In this document: piece by piece, positions 34,670-43,421 of the stretch | Layout of the letters: every line of letters begins with the position of its first letter | How positions within the stretch are numbered: the stretch's first letter is position 1 | DNA from: Ophiostoma sp. CBS 140.51 | Taxonomy: Eukaryota > Ascomycota > Sordariomycetes > Ophiostomatales > Ophiostomataceae | DNA: 64,000 nucleotides | Direction of reading: 5' to 3' | Assembly (NCBI GenBank): GCA_029298735.1 | Contig: JANSLP010000052.1 | Location: forward strand, 62,001 to 126,000 | Program-made: the position numbers and the translations under genes | The notes under the pieces: generated by a model | What the model saw: the letters and a program-made list of their open reading frames with translations, nothing else | The model's database searches: none | What the model was told of the DNA's origin: nothing

Positions 34670-34852
34670 TCAAGTGACGGCATGCACGGCACATGGTCCG
34701 CATTGTTTATTAACGTTGGTTTGCGCCCCGAGAGCCAATAGCGCCGCCATCGAAGGCTTCAGCCGGTACGCCGTGGCATAATGCAGCGCCGTGTTTCCGT
34801 GTTCGTCGGCTTCATTGGTCGTGGCCCAGGAACAATTAGTTGAGCCTCAAAT
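34670..34852 (-). pseudogene. Ankyrin-repeat-like relic
   Basis: On the minus strand a frame bounded by stops encodes about 60 residues containing DEHGNTALHYATAYRLKP followed by SMAALLALGAQTNV. This matches the ankyrin consensus (G-x-T-A-L-H-x-A ... LL-x-x-G-A-x-x-N) over a full repeat unit. No start codon, no second clear repeat and no splice sites were found, and stops lie just before and after, so it looks like a fragment. It lies about 45 bases beyond the last frame of the HNH pseudogene on the same strand, so it could be the decayed 3' part of the same gene or a separate relic. Confidence 0.5.
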
Positions 34853-34896
34853 CTCATCTTGCACAGAATCAATTGTCGCTGCGTGGGGATTATCAG

Positions 34897-36391
34897 TCAC
34901 CTTCTAGGAAGCTGATTACCATCTCCACGGCGTGGTTCTATCGTCAAAGTCGAAGATGTCGAAGCGGTTGGAGATGGCTCTTTCGACGGCGAAAGGCCAT
35001 CGGTGTCATCATCCTCGTCACCCATATCGCCGTCGTGGTCTTCATAGCGGCCATAATCTTCATAGTCATCATAGCCGTCGTCGTCGTCATCGTCATCGTT
35101 AAACAAGCCAGAGGCACCCGAGAGGGCCGCCACTCGAAACAAATTTCATTACAGCTCTAGCAGTTCCATGCTAGGCGGTCTTCTGGGTCTGCTTTGATCG
35201 TAAACAGTTGGCCAGTGCGAATGGGCAGACCACTCCGGCGATGTGCCAGCATTGCACCCTCTGTGCCTCTGTGCCCTCTGTACCCCACTCGGTCATATTG
35301 TTGTTGTTGCCGCCGCATAGCCGGCTCAACACCTCATTCTGGCGACCATGAAGATTGCTGATGATTGTCCGTGGCCGGTAGCCGGACGTCCTGAGCCAGG
35401 GGAACTGGACTGTAACGGCATTGTCCGTCGAAGCGATGGGTCACAGCGCAAACACAGCTGCACCCCACCACGAGTGCATCTGCTCATTCATGCACAACAA
35501 ATTCTTTGTCGACTCGGTGATTCCACGGTCGTCACACAGCGTTTGCCACGCATCAAGCTTTTCCTGGCCCCAAAAGGCTAGCACACATTCGATCGACTGT
35601 CGTTTTTCTTTCTTCGATGTTGCAGCGAAGGGAAAGACGTGGGCGGCCTCTGGGTCGCGAAGACCGGTCAAAAAGCACCGCTGGCCATCGCGGGCCTTTG
35701 CGGACTTGGACGCCGACGCGGACGCAGTTGATGCATCGTTTGCTCGTCTTCTTTTTTGCGTCGCTGCCATGGCCACTTAACGGGCTCTCAGACACTGCTC
35801 TCTTCGAATGTTACTGCTATTTTAGGGTAGATAGTCCGCCGGCGGCATCTATATCGGACGGCTCAGCCTTTGCACTGGGCCCGGGCAGAATGACTGCTTG
35901 GGTCGGTGTAGCCAAGGGTGTGTTCGCAGATGTTGTTGCACCACCTTTGGCGAGGACTGAGCAAGGCCGCAAATAATATTAGTATGAAACACAACATTTG
36001 GGAATCGGATATGGGGGCCCGAAGCGCAGGAGTTGTTTTTTTCTTGTTTGCTTACAGTTTCTTATGCCGGCTTGGGCTGCAGCAAACAGGTCGTGAAAAA
36101 GCGCCTTGGCGTCGGTGGCGTTGAACGAATCTTCGGGGTAGAATGAGACTGTTCACAGCGTTGAAAGAGTGTCTCGATCAGCTACCAGCGAGCGCGGGTA
36201 TCTTCAATATAGTCGTGTGTCGGCAGTCTGGGGCACGGGATGTCGCTGGCGATCGTGGAGGCGACGACCGTCTCTTGCTCGGCAATTTTGAGTCCTGCCT
36301 CTGCAGCTACCGGATCACGATCGAACAAGGCTGTGACCCTCGCGATCACATCGTCGTGGCGACTGTCGGGACTCACGGCTGATTGAGACAT
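34897..36391 (-). pseudogene. Decayed HNH-endonuclease domain gene
   Basis: Pieces of one protein can be followed along the minus strand. The N-terminal piece starts MSQSAVSPDSRHDDVIARV at 36391 and is stopped by TAG at 36184-36182. A piece in another frame reads SFNATDAKALFHDLFAAAQA, then an apparent 99-nt intron (36055-35957, GTAAG donor, TACTAAT branch, CAG acceptor). The next piece (LAKGGATTSANTPLATPTQ...) ends in stops. The HNH domain piece lies at 35770-35441, with CFLTGLRDPEAAHVFPF and NLLCMNEQMHSWW carrying the expected Cys, His, Asn and His. It is cut by TGA at 35443-35441, after which the same frame continues with AVTVQFPWLR, a usual continuation. A frame change then leads to ELLEL, adjacent TAA and TGA (35151-35146), and RVAALSGASGLFND with an Asp-rich tail. 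The HNH family is nuclease-like; its fungal role is unclear. Confidence 0.75.
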
Positions 36392-36887
36392 CGTGTGGAT
36401 ATGGGAGAATCTGTAGAAGAGAGAAAGAAGAGGGGATTGGCAGCGGTGCTTGTAGCAATAAAACCGATGCTTTTTGAAAGTCATTTGGCCTTTCAGGAAC
36501 ATATTGTGACTTTCTATCTTCCTATTACTAACACCTCCGTCTTTGTTTTGATCGGGGGTCTAGTCGAAAGTCTTATTGGCACGGCGTGTGGCTCGTCAAG
36601 CCGGCTAAGCGAGGGCGCGGCACACCCGCAATTTTATATTCATATAGTCTGCTCTATAAAGTCTCATATACAACGTTCTATATAGTTCATTTATACGATG
36701 TACTCACGGTGCAAACTGCATCCGTTCCCCGCAAATAATATGAGCAGAAAGAAAATTATGTGCCCATTGTCTGTCGACCTGTTATAATGTGAACACAAAC
36801 GTCACGATCAATTTTTCATGGCCTGCGATGTTGTCAGTGTCACGGAACATAATTGTTTGACAGACAGCTTTGATCTCTTTTTGCAAC
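36392..36887. other. Divergent promoter region, HNH relic / GH53
   Basis: 496 bases, AT-rich at 36640-36700 with TATATA-like stretches that could serve the galactanase promoter. No gene was seen. Confidence 0.5.
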
Positions 36888-38006
36888 ATGAAGATCTTCA
36901 CATTGCTCATCAATCTGACAGGCACCGTCTCGGTTGCCTATGCGGCCCTTGCCTACCGCGGCGTCGACTGGTCCTCTATTGCGGTCGAAGAGGCTGCTAG
37001 CGTCGTCTATAAGTCGGCCACCACCAACCAGCCTGCACCCCTTGAGTCCATCCTGGCCGCCAGCGGTGTCAACATGGTCCGCCAGCGCCTCTGGGTCAAC
37101 CCCAAACCCGACAATGGCGCCTACAATCTGGACTACAACCTCAAGCTGGCCCGTCGCGCGCGGGCTGCCGGGCTCGCTGTTTACCTCGATCTACACTACT
37201 CCGACACATGGGCGGACCCGGGACACCAGTCTATCCCAGCCGGCTGGCCAACGACGCTGGGCGGGTTGACCACACAACTGTTCAACTACACCCGAGATGT
37301 CTGCAATGCGTTTGCGGATGACGCACAGGCGTCCTCATCATCTTCTAACGCAACGACTCCTCCACCCCTCTCCATCATCTCCATTGGCAACGAAATCACA
37401 AACGGCCTGCTCTGGCCCGTCGGCAGCACAAAATCGTACGGCAACATCGCCGCCCTCTTGCATGCTGCCTCGGGTGGTGTCAAGGCCTCCAAGCTCGCCA
37501 ATTGCTGTGGTGGCCCGCCGCCCAAAATCATGGTCCATCTCGACAATGGCTGGTCTTGGTCGGCCCAAAACATTTTTTACAGCAAAGTGTTGGCGTCCGG
37601 CTCGCCGTTTTTGCAGTCTGACTTCGACATGATGGGCGTCTCCTACTACCCATTTTACAATGCTGGCGCGACGCTGGCCAGCTTGCGCAGTTCACTCCAA
37701 AATATGGCCGCCGCGTGGGGCAAAGAGCTTGTCGTCGCCGAGACCGACTGGCCGACCTCGTGCCCACAGCCAAAGTACAGCTTCCCAGCGGACGCCAGGA
37801 GCATACCGTTCACAGTGGCTGGACAGACATCGTGGATCAAGGCCGTCGCGGACGTTGTTTCTGGTGTCAAGGGCGGAAGTGGGCTCTTCTACTGGGAGCC
37901 TGCGTGGATCCACAATGCCGGGCTCGGCTCGTCGTGTGCGGACAACCTCATGGTATCGCAGTCAGGGCAGGCGCTGTCAAGTCTGGCTGTTTTCTCGACT
38001 ATCTGA
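36888..38006 (+). CDS. Secreted endo-beta-1,4-galactanase, GH53
   Basis: A 372-residue intron-free protein. The ATG at 36888 is preferred because it opens a clear signal peptide (MKIFTLLINLTGTVSVAYA, cleavage predicted before ALAYRG). GH53 enzymes hydrolyse beta-1,4-galactan side chains of pectin outside the cell by a retaining mechanism. The family landmarks are present in order: YRGVDWSS near the mature N-terminus, VNMVRQRLWVNP, VYLDLHYSDTWADPGHQ, IISIGNEITNGLLWP with the acid/base E169, DMMGVSYYPFY, VVAETDWPT with the nucleophile E285, and FYWEPAWI near the end. Length matches other fungal members (about 330-370). An Asn/Ser-rich loop before E169 is somewhat longer than usual. It is divergent from the HNH relic and followed by RPS15. 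It is one of the few genes in the window tied to plant cell-wall use. Confidence 0.93.
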   Translation: MKIFTLLINLTGTVSVAYAALAYRGVDWSSIAVEEAASVVYKSATTNQPAPLESILAASGVNMVRQRLWVNPKPDNGAYNLDYNLKLARRARAAGLAVYLDLHYSDTWADPGHQSIPAGWPTTLGGLTTQLFNYTRDVCNAFADDAQASSSSSNATTPPPLSIISIGNEITNGLLWPVGSTKSYGNIAALLHAASGGVKASKLANCCGGPPPKIMVHLDNGWSWSAQNIFYSKVLASGSPFLQSDFDMMGVSYYPFYNAGATLASLRSSLQNMAAAWGKELVVAETDWPTSCPQPKYSFPADARSIPFTVAGQTSWIKAVADVVSGVKGGSGLFYWEPAWIHNAGLGSSCADNLMVSQSGQALSSLAVFSTI

Positions 38007-38562
38007 GATGGTGATGGTGAAAAGGATCGTGATGGACAATGCGACAATATTTGTGTAGGAGGGTCGATTTTTGGATGGAGCAGAGTTGAAGTCACAGGAA
38101 GGGCCTTATCAAGATCTTATCGTCACGTGCATAATTCTGCACGTAGCACGTGAGCTTAGTCACCAGAATCGACACTCTAGTTTTCTCATCTCTCATTGGC
38201 CCACTCTTCGTACCCGGAGGGCAAGTGTGCCCTACAGTCAATGCTCGCCCGCCTATGAGGGCCAAAATTTTATCCGCCCTTGTTCACTAGCGCCGTTTTG
38301 AGGGCAGCCCTGGGGCCCAGTCCCCTCCTTCCACCCATTTTTTTGCACTGGTTTTTTTTTCTGCCCAGTTGGTCCACCATTCTTGTGTGTGTGTGGAAGG
38401 AAACTAACGAAAGAAATCGATCCTCTCCCCTTCTCTTTTTCCTTTCCCTCCCCCGACGATACGAAATCGACATCCTCCACCTTCAACCACCGACTTCGAC
38501 AATCACCACCCGGAAGAGAAAAATTAAGTTTTTCTCTTTGCACATCACAAACAACAGCAAAC
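38007..38562. other. Promoter and leader of RPS15
   Basis: Contains two CACGTG E-boxes (38124-38129 and 38147-38152) and, nearer the gene, a long CT-rich tract (about 38420-38460) followed by an A/C-rich leader, typical of strongly expressed fungal genes. No coding region was seen. Confidence 0.6.
38124..38152. promoter_or_regulatory. Pair of CACGTG E-boxes
   Basis: Two perfect CACGTG palindromes are spaced 23 bp start to start, about 410 bp upstream of the RPS15 start codon and about 120 bp after the galactanase stop. CACGTG is the core of Cbf1 and other bHLH sites. Cbf1 controls ribosomal protein genes in several ascomycetes such as Candida. The assignment to RPS15 is inferred. Confidence 0.4.
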
Positions 38563-39326
38563 ATGGCGGATTCCGAATACGTACGTTCATCACCACGTTC
38601 ATTTGATTCAGGAGGAGGAGAGCATCGCGGAAACAAAAGAGGAGGACACGAAACGACAACATCTCGCCTGGCTCGACTGTCCGACCCTGTCTCGATCGAC
38701 TCGACGCGCCGGAAAAGGGATCTCGATCAACGATCTCGAACAACTTGGATGGCGGCGACGACGAAACGACGACAGACGGCATGAGATGGACGAGATGTTG
38801 AGGAAATGGGGATTCGGATTTGAGGATGGGCTCTTCTGATGCAAGATCAAAGACGACGAAACTAACATCTTTCCCCGAACAGAACGCCGAGGAGGCCGCT
38901 GAGCTCAAGCGCAAGAGAGCCTTCCGCAAGTTTTCCTACCGCGGTGTCGACCTCGAGCAGCTGCTCGACCTTGGCTCCGATGAGCTGCGCGATGTCGTCC
39001 ACGCCCGTGCCCGTCGCCGGATCAACCGTGGTCTGAAGCGCAAGCCCATGGGCCTCATCAAGAAGCTCCGCAAGGCCAAGCAGGAGGCTAAGCCCAACGA
39101 GAAGCCCGACGTCGTCAAGACCCACCTGCGTGACATGATTGTCGTCCCCGAGATGATTGGCAGCGTCATTGGCATCTACTCCGGCAAGGAGTTCAACCAG
39201 GTCGAGATCAAGCCCGAGATGGTCGGCCACTACCTGGCTGAGTTCTCCATCTCGTACCGGCCCGTCAAGCACGGTCGCCCCGGTATCGGTGCCACTCACT
39301 CTTCGCGTTTCATTCCCCTCAAGTAG
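38563..39326 (+). CDS. RPS15: 40S ribosomal protein uS19 (RPS15)
   Basis: Two exons: 38563-38580 (MADSEY) and 38883-39326, total 153 residues. The 302-nt intron has a GTACGT donor, an ACTAAC branch at about 38861-38866 and a CAG acceptor, phase 0. A long intron within the first codons is common for fungal ribosomal protein genes. Exon 2 reads directly into the conserved eukaryotic S15 sequence: [40 protein letters not shown], then [19 protein letters not shown] and the C-terminal [17 protein letters not shown] tail that reaches the decoding site. The protein sits in the head of the small subunit and is needed for late 40S maturation and export. The length is the same as in other fungi. Convergent with the SET gene. 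Confidence 0.97.
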
Positions 39327-40175
39327 ACTCCTACTTGGTGCGTGAACGATGTGTGTGCGATTGCAGATTCCGACGACAAAACTTTTCCGCAGCGATTCGA
39401 CCCTCTCTCTCTTTTCCGCATCTCCCCCCACCCACTACTCTCTCAACATACGACCTTTCTCGACCCCACGTTTTGCTGTGTTTACGATCTGTTTTCGGGC
39501 CATGGGATAATCAGGGTTTAACGAAAGAACATACAAAAACTTTTTTTTGAATTTAAAAAAGACGACCAAAAAAAGGAAAATGGAAAACAAATTTTCCCGG
39601 AGAGAAGGTTGATGGAGCAAGAGGACGTGACAAGAGGTGAAGAATGATGAGAGGATTGACAACAGTCATCGCCACTGAGAACGGGACGGTGACACTGGTG
39701 TCTTTCTTCTGTTGTCTTTTCATCCTTCTGTTTCTTTTCTTGTTCTGTTGGCTTTCGTCATGCATGCCCCGGGTGGGAGGGCAAACAAATGGGCTCTTTT
39801 GTTTTTATTTATTAAAACTCCATTAGAGTGGCTATCACGGAAAGTTTTGATAGTTGGCTTGAAACAAAAAAATGATCAAAATTAGTTCGTGCGCATTATG
39901 TGAAGTGATGTTTGTTCGTAACTCATAATGCTTGTAGTGCACAAGTTTTCTCATTCCCTCCTCAACTCCTCCCCTCTCCTCTGCCTCCCCTGTCCCACCA
40001 ACTGTCATTTTCCTTTTGCTTTTCAACGTGGTCAATGCCGAGAAAACGCCTATATGCCAAGAAACTAGAAGGGAAATAAAACAATATAAAGATAAGGCTC
40101 AAGATGATCGCTTGGAAAACAACACAAAACCACTCCTCCATACCCTCTCCCCTCCTCCTCGTCCTCCTTCTCCTC
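39327..40175. other. Convergent intergenic region
   Basis: Two facing 3' ends (RPS15 and the SET gene) with T- and A-rich tracts. A C/T-rich block at about 40130-40190 abuts the SET gene stop. No gene was recognised. Confidence 0.6.
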
Positions 40176-41105
40176 CTACTTCTTCACACAACACTCCCCT
40201 TTGCACTGGAAATCCTTTACGTCCTTACTGTAGTTGATCGTCACCTCCTCGCCAGCTGCAATGTCCCGCAGTGCCAGCACGGCAATCGTGCCCACGTCTG
40301 CCGATACACGGCAGTTTTGGAACCCGCCGCAGCGGTGGTTGATCAGGTCGGTTAGCAAGTACACAGCCGCTTGGTGGTTGCCGCCCGGCTTGGCAAACGA
40401 TATTTCGGGTTTGAGGCGGAAGGCGTAGCGGCTGAACCAGTCGAGTGTCTCGGTGCGGGCGCGTTTCTCTACAATTTCGTCGTCTGTCAGGTCGGCCAGC
40501 GACGTAGTCGACGAGGAGCGCTTGAACAGCCCACGGAATGCCGCTTTGGCTCGCTGGGCGGGGGCCGCCACAGCACTCTCCTTCTTTTCCGCCGCCGGCC
40601 CAGCGTTCCCCAGCACACCCCCATCCGGCCTCATGCGCATGTGGTCCTCGGCCGTCAGGCGGTTGTCAATCACGAGCCCCCTGGACGTCGGTGTCAGCAG
40701 CGAGCCGACGAGTGTGCGGGCAGCTGCGGCCTCTTGCGCATCGACACCATTGGCCCAGGCAAGGTGTGGGAACGATCCGTGCAGGGCTCGACGGCGGTCA
40801 ACGCCCATCTGAGAGTAGCGCTCATAGACATTGCGAATTCCTTCTGGGTGGGCATCGTGTGTGGCCTCGAGGGCGGTGCGCTCTTCAAAGAGGCGCTCAC
40901 CGCGGCGGTAGGGTCGCAGGGCGTAGACACAGAAACCGAGGGCAGGGTCGTCGTTGAGGCGAATTTGAAGGTCGGCCGGCTTGGACCGTGGTGAGGCAGT
41001 ATCAGGACTTTGTGCTGGCTGTGTCTCTGTCTGTGTCTTTTCTCCTCCAGTCGCGGTGTCGTCGGTCGGCCGTGCAGCCACGGCGCCGACGACGTCCTCA
41101 GACAT
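40176..41105 (-). CDS. SET domain protein (putative lysine methyltransferase)
   Basis: The open frame reaches 41177 but begins there with TTG. The first ATG is at 41105, giving 309 residues. An N-terminal ~50-residue disordered segment (Thr/Gln/Pro-rich) precedes the SET domain. The domain starts near LGFCVYALRPYRRGERLFEE and resumes after a variable region with LINHRCGGFQNC. It ends with VLALRDIAAGEEVTINYS, the conserved block contributing the catalytic tyrosine, and a short Cys-rich post-SET tail (FQCKGECC). The substrate could be a histone or another protein; nothing in the sequence decides it. The usual NHSC motif is here NHRCGG, a slight departure. The insert between SET halves (about residues 150-230) is Ala/Ser-rich. 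An extra 5' exon cannot be excluded. Confidence 0.8.
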   Translation of the reverse strand: MSEDVVGAVAARPTDDTATGGEKTQTETQPAQSPDTASPRSKPADLQIRLNDDPALGFCVYALRPYRRGERLFEERTALEATHDAHPEGIRNVYERYSQMGVDRRRALHGSFPHLAWANGVDAQEAAAARTLVGSLLTPTSRGLVIDNRLTAEDHMRMRPDGGVLGNAGPAAEKKESAVAAPAQRAKAAFRGLFKRSSSTTSLADLTDDEIVEKRARTETLDWFSRYAFRLKPEISFAKPGGNHQAAVYLLTDLINHRCGGFQNCRVSADVGTIAVLALRDIAAGEEVTINYSKDVKDFQCKGECCVKK

Positions 41106-42018
41106 TGGCACGTGCTCCGGTGTTTGTGAGCGTGAGATGAGATTGGCTTGCTTGCTCGTACCCGTGAAGCCTTTCAAATGCCGTTAATACCGTCAAATAA
41201 TGAGTGAATATGAGGAATATAAACGAGTGAGTCTTTTTTTTTATTTTTTGAGAAAGACAGAGATATAAAACCCGGGTTTGCGTATGCGCTTTGGGAAGGA
41301 AGCTTGTTAGCTTGGAAATTTTAGTATGGCAACTGGTTGTGGGTGGTGGCGAGCGATAGTTTCGAAAGAACTAAGAGCTCATAAAAACGACCATGAAAAT
41401 AAATGACAACAAGATGCTTTCTTAAACAAGAATAAGTCGTTCAATTGTCAGATGATGTAAAATGAGAAAAAGAATCGATCCGTGAGAACCCTGCACGAAA
41501 ATTGACGTAAAAAAAGGCACGAGCGCGGAACACGCAACGCACACGATTGGCTGCTTCGGAAATGTAACAGTGGGCAGTCAGTCGACGATTTATGTAACAA
41601 GATATAAGAAAAGCAGTACAAGTACGTACGAGTGCCCTGCAATTGCTACGGATGTGAATCTCATGATGAAGCGTGCTATCACGTTACACAGGAGTGTAAT
41701 TTTTTAATGTTTGATATTTATTTGCTGCCTTAACATGACAGCTGGACAAAGTAAAATAAAATGTTGCTGAAACTCAAATGCATAGCCAAATCCGACTTGA
41801 CTGATGGTGTTCAGACTCTGATATGAAAGAGTCCGTCCTCTGCTTCCATCATCTATGGTCGTCGTCAATGTCTCCTTTCTCCGGCCTTCCTGTCCTCAAC
41901 TGTATGTACTTTCCGCCGTCGAGATTTGTATGGTACATGGCGTCTGTCCCGCTCGTGGTTGGTATTTTTTGGTATTTTTTTTGTAGTTTTTTGTTATCTC
42001 TCCCTGCTGTCATCCGCA
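41106..42018. other. Intergenic region, SET gene / complex I subunit
   Basis: 913 bases: the SET gene 5' flank, then AT-rich sequence probably including the 3' UTR of the complex I subunit gene. No gene was seen. Confidence 0.6.
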
Positions 42019-42672
42019 TTACTCCTCCTTTGTCCGGGCAGCAGCGGCCGCTTGTTGCCGCTCGACCTCCTTGTGGTGCTGCTCGCGGTAGTGGGCAACC
42101 ACCTTGTCGAGGTTGGCGCTGTGGCCGGCGGGGATGTTGTACGGCGAGCTCGATTGGAAGACCCTATACTGTCAGCATGCGGAAAAAAACATTGTCACGG
42201 TGGAAGGGCACTCACTCAGGATACCGCAGGTCAATGTTGGAGCTGCGCTCGACAGTGTAGAACAGGTTCTTGTCGTGGGCGGCCTGCTCGACGGCAGCGG
42301 TGTGCAGATGGCCACGCTCCTCCCACTGCTCGCGCAGGTAGGAAAACTTGCCGAGGTAGGCCTCGAGGGCGGTGGGCTCGCCGTTCTTGCCGGGCCGGGA
42401 CAGGGCGTAGAGGGCATAGCTGAAAGGGATCGCGCCGAGGGCAAAGTACCAGGCGGCCTAAGTTGTTAGCAGGGATGCATCAATTCGGGGGTGTGACTGA
42501 GACATACACCCATGGGCTCGTCGACGGGGGCGCTGTGGTGGTCGTGGTGGTCGTGGTGGTCGCCGTGGCTCTCGGTCGAGGCGAAGCGGACGGCCGGCAC
42601 CGCAGTGAGGCGGGCGGGCCGGGCACGCGCCTGGCGTGCCATGCACGCAACCCGCTGTCTTATCGGCTGCAT
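42019..42672 (-). CDS. NADH:ubiquinone oxidoreductase 17.8 kDa subunit
   Basis: Three exons: 42672-42508, 42457-42216 and 42163-42019, 183 residues. Intron 1 (50 nt) has donor GTATGT and a CTAAC branch. Intron 2 (52 nt) has GTGAGT, a CTGAC branch and a TATAG acceptor. This is a fungal accessory subunit of mitochondrial complex I. The N-terminus (QPIRQRVACMARQARARPAR) is an Arg-rich mitochondrial presequence. A His/Asp repeat (HGDHHDHHDHHS) follows, then PMGAAWYFALGAIPFSYALY, which is a single membrane segment, and a conserved soluble part: LGKFSYLREQWEERGHLHTA, SSNIDLRYPEVFQSSSPYNI and PAGHSANLDKVVAHYREQHH. The C-terminus is Ala-rich and charged. It is divergent from SIL1 over 749 bp. Confidence 0.92.
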
Positions 42673-43421
42673 TGTGATGTGTGTGGGAGAAAGAGGAAGG
42701 AAATGTCGTCGGGGGATGGCGAGAAAAGTCAATTGGCGCGGACGGGTGGGTGGCCGTTGCGTCGGTAGTCGTCGTTGCTTGCCGGAGACGAGGGAAAAAG
42801 CAAGAGCGAAAACGACCAGCCGGAAAGAGGAGATTGTCGGTTAATGCAATACTTTGGGTGACTAAAGGAATATGTATCTAAGTAGCTTTAGAGGTGCCCG
42901 GTTTTGGCCACTCAGAGGCGGCGAATTAGGAAGACCTGCAGGCGGGCACAATTGGACAGCCTTTGGTGCTAGCCAGCGCTGTGCCACCCAACAGCCAGAA
43001 CAACCAGGGGGAATTTCCCACGCGCAGTCCACGAGCGCCAGGTCCCCTAAAATGCTCGCTAAAGTTTGACGTGTTTTTTTTATCTATTTCTCTATTCAGG
43101 ACACATCACACATCGACTAACACGGCACTACACCGATTTTGAGTGGCGAGGCTGCCTTGCGAAAGGGACACTTTGGCACTTCAAGTTTGAGTCAAGGTTT
43201 TCAAGCTTCCATGATCTTCTTTCTTTATTTGCGTTGTGTTTGCTTTGCATAAAAGGTTGAACCTTTTTGGTTTTCTATTTTCTTCATTTTGTGTCTTCTT
43301 CCTTTTCATCAAGGAAGGGTCGCATTTTTTCATCTCATCTATCTTCGTCTCATCGACTTCTCATCCGCCATTTGTGATAATTTTATATTCACAAGTCCTT
43401 CCCCTACACACCCACACAAAG
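42673..43421. other. Divergent promoter region (complex I subunit / SIL1)
   Basis: 749 bases shared by two divergent genes. It is T-rich on the SIL1 side with a CT-rich leader. No further gene was recognised. Confidence 0.6.

Noticed and set aside
38581..38882. snoRNA inside the RPS15 intron
   Set aside because: Ribosomal protein introns sometimes host snoRNAs, but no convincing C and D box pair with a terminal stem was seen.
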